Positions 60,341-63,057 of a stretch of 63,057 nucleotides of DNA are shown here, one piece after another. This DNA comes from an uncultured Helicobacteraceae bacterium (GTDB lineage Bacteria; Campylobacterota; Campylobacteria; Campylobacterales; Helicobacteraceae): the NCBI GenBank assembly GCA_910578285.1, contig CAJTQL010000011.1, positions 1 to 63,057 of the forward strand, given 5' to 3'. The notes beneath the pieces were generated by a model. The model was given only the letters and a program-made list of their open reading frames with translations, did not search any database and had not been told where the DNA came from. Positions within the stretch are counted from its first letter, which is position 1; each line of letters starts with the position of its first letter. A program made the position numbers and the translations under genes.

Positions 60341-61318
60341 ATGCTTGGACAATCGTATAATAATCGCTCAAGCAAAAAGGTGCGCGACAATGTCAAGGTC
60401 GAGCTTAGCCCAACGGCGCAGAGTGAGAGAGAACAATTCGTTTTGCGCGTGTCGCTTTTTTGCGCTGTTGCGTTGGCGATTTTTGGGATTGCTTATGGAC
60501 TCTATATCGGTTCGAAGGCAATCGTGTTTGATGGCTTTGTGGCGTTCTTGAGCGTTGCGCTGATTTTGTTGAGTGTGATTACCTCCAAATACATTTTCCG
60601 AGAAGATGATGATGTCTTTCAATACGGCTATGCACGTTTTGAGCCGATGGTGAATGTATTCAAGAGTCTCATCTTGCTGCTTGTCTGCGTTTATGCCGTG
60701 ATTAATGGAATCCATGGAATCCTCGATGGCGGCTATCGTGTCGAGTTTGGCGGCGCGATGCTATTTTCGTTTGTGTCGATGATTCTGTGTATCGGCATTT
60801 GGATTTACACCAACAGCTCGGGCAATCGGCTCGGCTCGCCGCTCATTCAGGTTGATAGTCTTGAGTGGCTTGTTGATAGCGTCCTCTATCTCGGTGGCTT
60901 TGTGGCATTTGGGGCAATTTGGTTTCTCGACCCAGACAACACAAGCGAATGGGCACTCTATGTCGATTCGGTTTTGGTTGTTGTTTTGGCATGTATCTTG
61001 GCTATAATGCCACTCAAGGTTTTTATCCATAATCTTGAAGATTTGGCAATGCGTGCGCCGCCCGAAATGGACGACAAAGTCGATGCGTTGTTGGAAAACA
61101 TCGCAAACGAATATCACTTTAGCGATTATGATACGCATATTGCAAAAAGTGGGCGATTCTATATGATTGAAGTCAATATCTTGATGGACAAAAATTTTCG
61201 CATTCAAACGATTGATCAAATCGATGAAATCCGCACCAAAATCGAGCAAGGGCTCGAGATTTCAAGCTATAAAATCTGGCTATCTGTGAGCTTCACAAAA
61301 AATCCCAAATGGTTGTAG
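60341..61318 (+). CDS. Cation diffusion facilitator transporter
   Basis: The 325-residue protein has six membrane segments and a C-terminal cytoplasmic domain (about residues 235-325). CDF features are AYGLYIGSKAIVFDGFVAFL, where the usual S-x-A-x-x-x-D site reads K-A-I-V-F-D-G-F, YGYARFEPMVNVFKSLILL, and VDSLEWLVDSVLYLGG. The intramembrane site (VFDGF and SLEWLVDS) departs from the usual HxxxD, so Zn2+ is not assured; Fe2+, Mn2+ or another ion is possible. Confidence 0.85.
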   Translation: MLGQSYNNRSSKKVRDNVKVELSPTAQSEREQFVLRVSLFCAVALAIFGIAYGLYIGSKAIVFDGFVAFLSVALILLSVITSKYIFREDDDVFQYGYARFEPMVNVFKSLILLLVCVYAVINGIHGILDGGYRVEFGGAMLFSFVSMILCIGIWIYTNSSGNRLGSPLIQVDSLEWLVDSVLYLGGFVAFGAIWFLDPDNTSEWALYVDSVLVVVLACILAIMPLKVFIHNLEDLAMRAPPEMDDKVDALLENIANEYHFSDYDTHIAKSGRFYMIEVNILMDKNFRIQTIDQIDEIRTKIEQGLEISSYKIWLSVSFTKNPKWL

Positions 61319-61365
61319 TCGGTTTATCATTATAATGTTTACTCTGCAAGATTAAATCATCTTGA

Positions 61366-61572
61366 TATTTCAAATTCTCCGCAACAGATGAAGTCTTTCA
61401 GTGTGCGCTCGATGGCAACAAAATAATGCTTTTTGAATAAGCACTTACCAAGACGCCGATACTGCCGCTCATGCACTATGTGGGCGCGCGTGGCGCGGCA
61501 TATAGCCGCAAGTTTTATCATGCCTGCAAGGATATGATATTGCGCAATGACAAAATGGCGAGAATGATTTGA
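61366..61572 (+). pseudogene. Fragment of an unrecognised gene
   Basis: One frame reads YFKFSATDEVFQCALDGNKI-MLFE, a TAA at 61438-61440, then ALTKTPILPLMHYVGARG and AAYSRKFYHACKDMILRNDK-MARMI before TGA at 61570-61572. The composition is protein-like on both sides of the stop and there is no start codon or ribosome binding site. It looks like the 3' end of a decayed gene. I do not recognise the family. Confidence 0.35.
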
Positions 61573-62199
61573 CTATTTCGCAAACCCCGCCGCGCGCACA
61601 CTTGCAAAGGCGGCGGCATAGTCGCGGACGATGACTTCGATGTCATTCACAAGCCCGCCGATGAGGTCGACACGCCCGTCATAGGCGATACCCACAGGGT
61701 ATTCGACATTATAGAGGTCGTTAAAATAGAAATTGCCCTCGATTCTGCCATAATAGACTTTATAGGTCTTGTCCATTGTGAAGCTCGAGATATAGATGAA
61801 GAAACCGATGTCAATCGCACCTGCGTCTGTGTGGTCGGTAACAATAACATCATTCCCAAAAAAACGCTGAATCTGTGTCTTAATCCCGTCTTTGAGCGCA
61901 GCACGCATGGTTTCGTCAATCGTTACGCCATCGAGAAAATAGCGAATCGAGTAGCTCACACTCTTGCGCTTGTGGAAGTTGGTTGCGATTTCGTTCAGTG
62001 TCGTTTTGCAATCGCGCACAATCTCGCTTTCGCTGAAGTTCCAGCGCCGAAAAACGAGCGGTCCAAATGCAAAATTGAGTGCATTTTGTACGCGATTCTC
62101 GCAATTATTGAGCCATTTTTGGACAATCCAATTGTTTTCTTGTGCAAGCGCGCTTGTGCAAACGCTCGCAACAAAAAATGCGACTAAACACCATTTCAT
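61573..62199 (-). CDS. Secreted hypothetical protein
   Basis: The 208-residue product has a signal peptide (MKWCLVAFFVASVCTSALAQ) and no further membrane helix, so it is probably periplasmic. Two Cys (NNCENRVQ and RDCKTTLN) could form a disulfide. The C-terminal half is rich in aromatic beta-type stretches (YKVYYGRIEGNFYFNDLYN). I do not recognise the family. AAAGGATACCC precedes the ATG, and the gene lies 30 bases after the ICMT-like gene. Confidence 0.8.
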   Translation of the reverse strand: MKWCLVAFFVASVCTSALAQENNWIVQKWLNNCENRVQNALNFAFGPLVFRRWNFSESEIVRDCKTTLNEIATNFHKRKSVSYSIRYFLDGVTIDETMRAALKDGIKTQIQRFFGNDVIVTDHTDAGAIDIGFFIYISSFTMDKTYKVYYGRIEGNFYFNDLYNVEYPVGIAYDGRVDLIGGLVNDIEVIVRDYAAAFASVRAAGFAK

Positions 62200-62229
62200 G
62201 GGTATCCTTTCATTAAAATGTGGTCATCT

Positions 62230-63027
62230 CTAGCGCACATCTTCGCCCTGAAAAAAGGCTGTTTTTTTCACCATAATGCGAATAATGATGTAAAAACCCC
62301 CCACAAGAACAAAGAAGACGCTCAAAAGTCGGTTGGGCTCGATTAAAATGGCTTGCGTGGCTTTGATTCCAAGCAGATAATGCACGGCAAATAGTGTCGT
62401 TGCAAGCGCGAAGATAGAGTTAAATTCTTTACGTAGCATTGTTTTCCATGAAAAGGGCAACTCGGGGGAACGATAGTGGGCAAATCTTGGTAGAAAACAT
62501 GGCGTTCTGTGTGCCCATTGTAAATAATCGAGTCCAAATTTGTCTTGCAAAAAGACCTCTTCAGCAAAGATGATGCGTTCATAATAGAGCCAAAATGCGA
62601 GCATAAAGACGATGACAAAGAGAAAATTGCCAACGAGCAGCACGGGGGAGAGCATCATCAAAAAGTTCCCAAAATACAAGGGATTGCGGCAGAGGCTATA
62701 CGCACCTGTGGTGTTGATGGATTCCGCCTGTTGCGCTTTGGTGTTGCGCCCCGATGTGTTCTTTGCCGCATGCCCTGCAACAAACATGCGCACAAGCTCG
62801 CCCGCAATGCCAACTAGGAGGCTAACGATGATGAGCGGTTCATTCCAATGCACATCATCCATTGTGAGCCAAAGCCAATGGGGCTCATGGTGTCCATGTT
62901 CTGTGGCGAGTTCTTGCCCAAAGATAAGAACTACGAGAAACAAGAGCGGAAAAAGCACAAGCGGCAGATAGCTGCGGTAGCGGAAGCAAAAATCACCATC
63001 AGCCCTTAGACGTTCTTTGAGCAGCAT
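62230..63027 (-). CDS. Isoprenylcysteine-methyltransferase-like (ICMT/PEMT fold) membrane protein
   Basis: The 265-residue polytopic protein contains NTTGAYSLCRNPLYFGNFLM, matching the G-x-Y-x-x-x-R-(H/N)-P-x-Y-x-G signature of ICMT and phospholipid methyltransferases, and FWLYYERIIFAEEVFLQDKFG downstream, the E-E pair that helps bind SAM. It probably methylates a lipid or a membrane-associated small molecule. Two extra helices at the C-terminus (about residues 205-255) are unusual for the family. AGGAGATTTC precedes the ATG. Confidence 0.82.
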   Translation of the reverse strand: MLLKERLRADGDFCFRYRSYLPLVLFPLLFLVVLIFGQELATEHGHHEPHWLWLTMDDVHWNEPLIIVSLLVGIAGELVRMFVAGHAAKNTSGRNTKAQQAESINTTGAYSLCRNPLYFGNFLMMLSPVLLVGNFLFVIVFMLAFWLYYERIIFAEEVFLQDKFGLDYLQWAHRTPCFLPRFAHYRSPELPFSWKTMLRKEFNSIFALATTLFAVHYLLGIKATQAILIEPNRLLSVFFVLVGGFYIIIRIMVKKTAFFQGEDVR

Positions 63028-63057
63028 GAAATCTCCTGTGTTGTGCTCCTCTGCGGG

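Noticed and set aside
1..63057. CRISPR array, insertion sequence, prophage or rRNA
   Set aside because: I saw no regularly spaced direct repeats, no transposase or integrase motifs and no rRNA sequence on either strand.

Overview
The window looks like a chromosome segment of a Helicobacter-type Campylobacterota (epsilonproteobacterium), probably not H. pylori. Three blocks keep an order I recall from H. pylori: folD-lepB-M50 protease-rpiB-(small coiled-coil gene)-apt-dedA-pepA-ychF; flgB-flgC-fliE-ftsI; and aroQ-folK-flhF-flhG-(small gene)-fliA-fliM-fliY, followed by RDD-pyrE-frr-secG on the other strand. rnr-holA-rpsF-ssb-rpsR and nrdB-nitrilase-pcm also fit. The base composition is richer in G+C than H. 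pylori. The window carries genes that H. pylori lacks as far as I know (hisZ, ppc, selA/selB/selC). Genus-level assignment is an inference from synteny and protein families.

Layout. 1-4.6 kb: end of a chemoreceptor gene coupled to an unknown tail-anchored protein, a Na/Pi cotransporter-like protein, a rhodanese and a CPA2 antiporter. 4.6-14 kb: a cytochrome c on the minus strand, then a long plus-strand run folD to ychF into which a standalone trpB is inserted, ending in a radical SAM gene. 14-19.2 kb: a decayed small membrane gene, pflA, a second DedA protein, a secreted GN-repeat protein and a PatB/MalY-type C-S lyase. 19.2-24.9 kb: a gene remnant and a repeat, then a likely sigma-54 promoter driving flgBC, fliE, ftsI and an AAA+ ATPase. 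24.9-33 kb: an unknown protein behind an inverted-repeat operator, facing a seven-gene minus-strand run hisZ-purA-fliJ-motE-patA-patB-ape1 and a 35-residue membrane peptide. 33-39.5 kb: aroQ, folK and the flagellar regulatory and switch genes flhF, flhG, fliA, fliM, fliY. 39.5-41.6 kb: RDD, pyrE, frr, secG and tRNA-Sec on the minus strand. 41.8-47.3 kb: selA, selB, a degenerate NifS-like gene and moeA. 47-52 kb: an outer-membrane barrel gene with an altered end, pcm, nitrilase, nrdB and ilvC. 52-61 kb: ppc, an HDOD protein, rnr, holA, rpsF-ssb-rpsR, murI and a CDF transporter. 61-63 kb: a remnant, a secreted protein and an ICMT-like membrane methyltransferase.

How the genes work together. Three themes stand out. 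Flagellar genes lie in four places: pflA, flgBC-fliE, fliJ-motE and flhF to fliY. Cell-wall genes adjoin flagellar ones: ftsI after fliE, and a peptidoglycan O-acetylation set (patA, patB, ape1) directly after fliJ-motE. A complete selenocysteine insertion module (selC, selA, selB) leads without a gap into a PLP-lysine-less cysteine-desulfurase relative and then moeA. That grouping fits supply of a Sec- and molybdopterin-dependent enzyme such as formate dehydrogenase, and it is the best candidate for something undescribed. There is no CRISPR array, rRNA, insertion sequence or prophage in the window.
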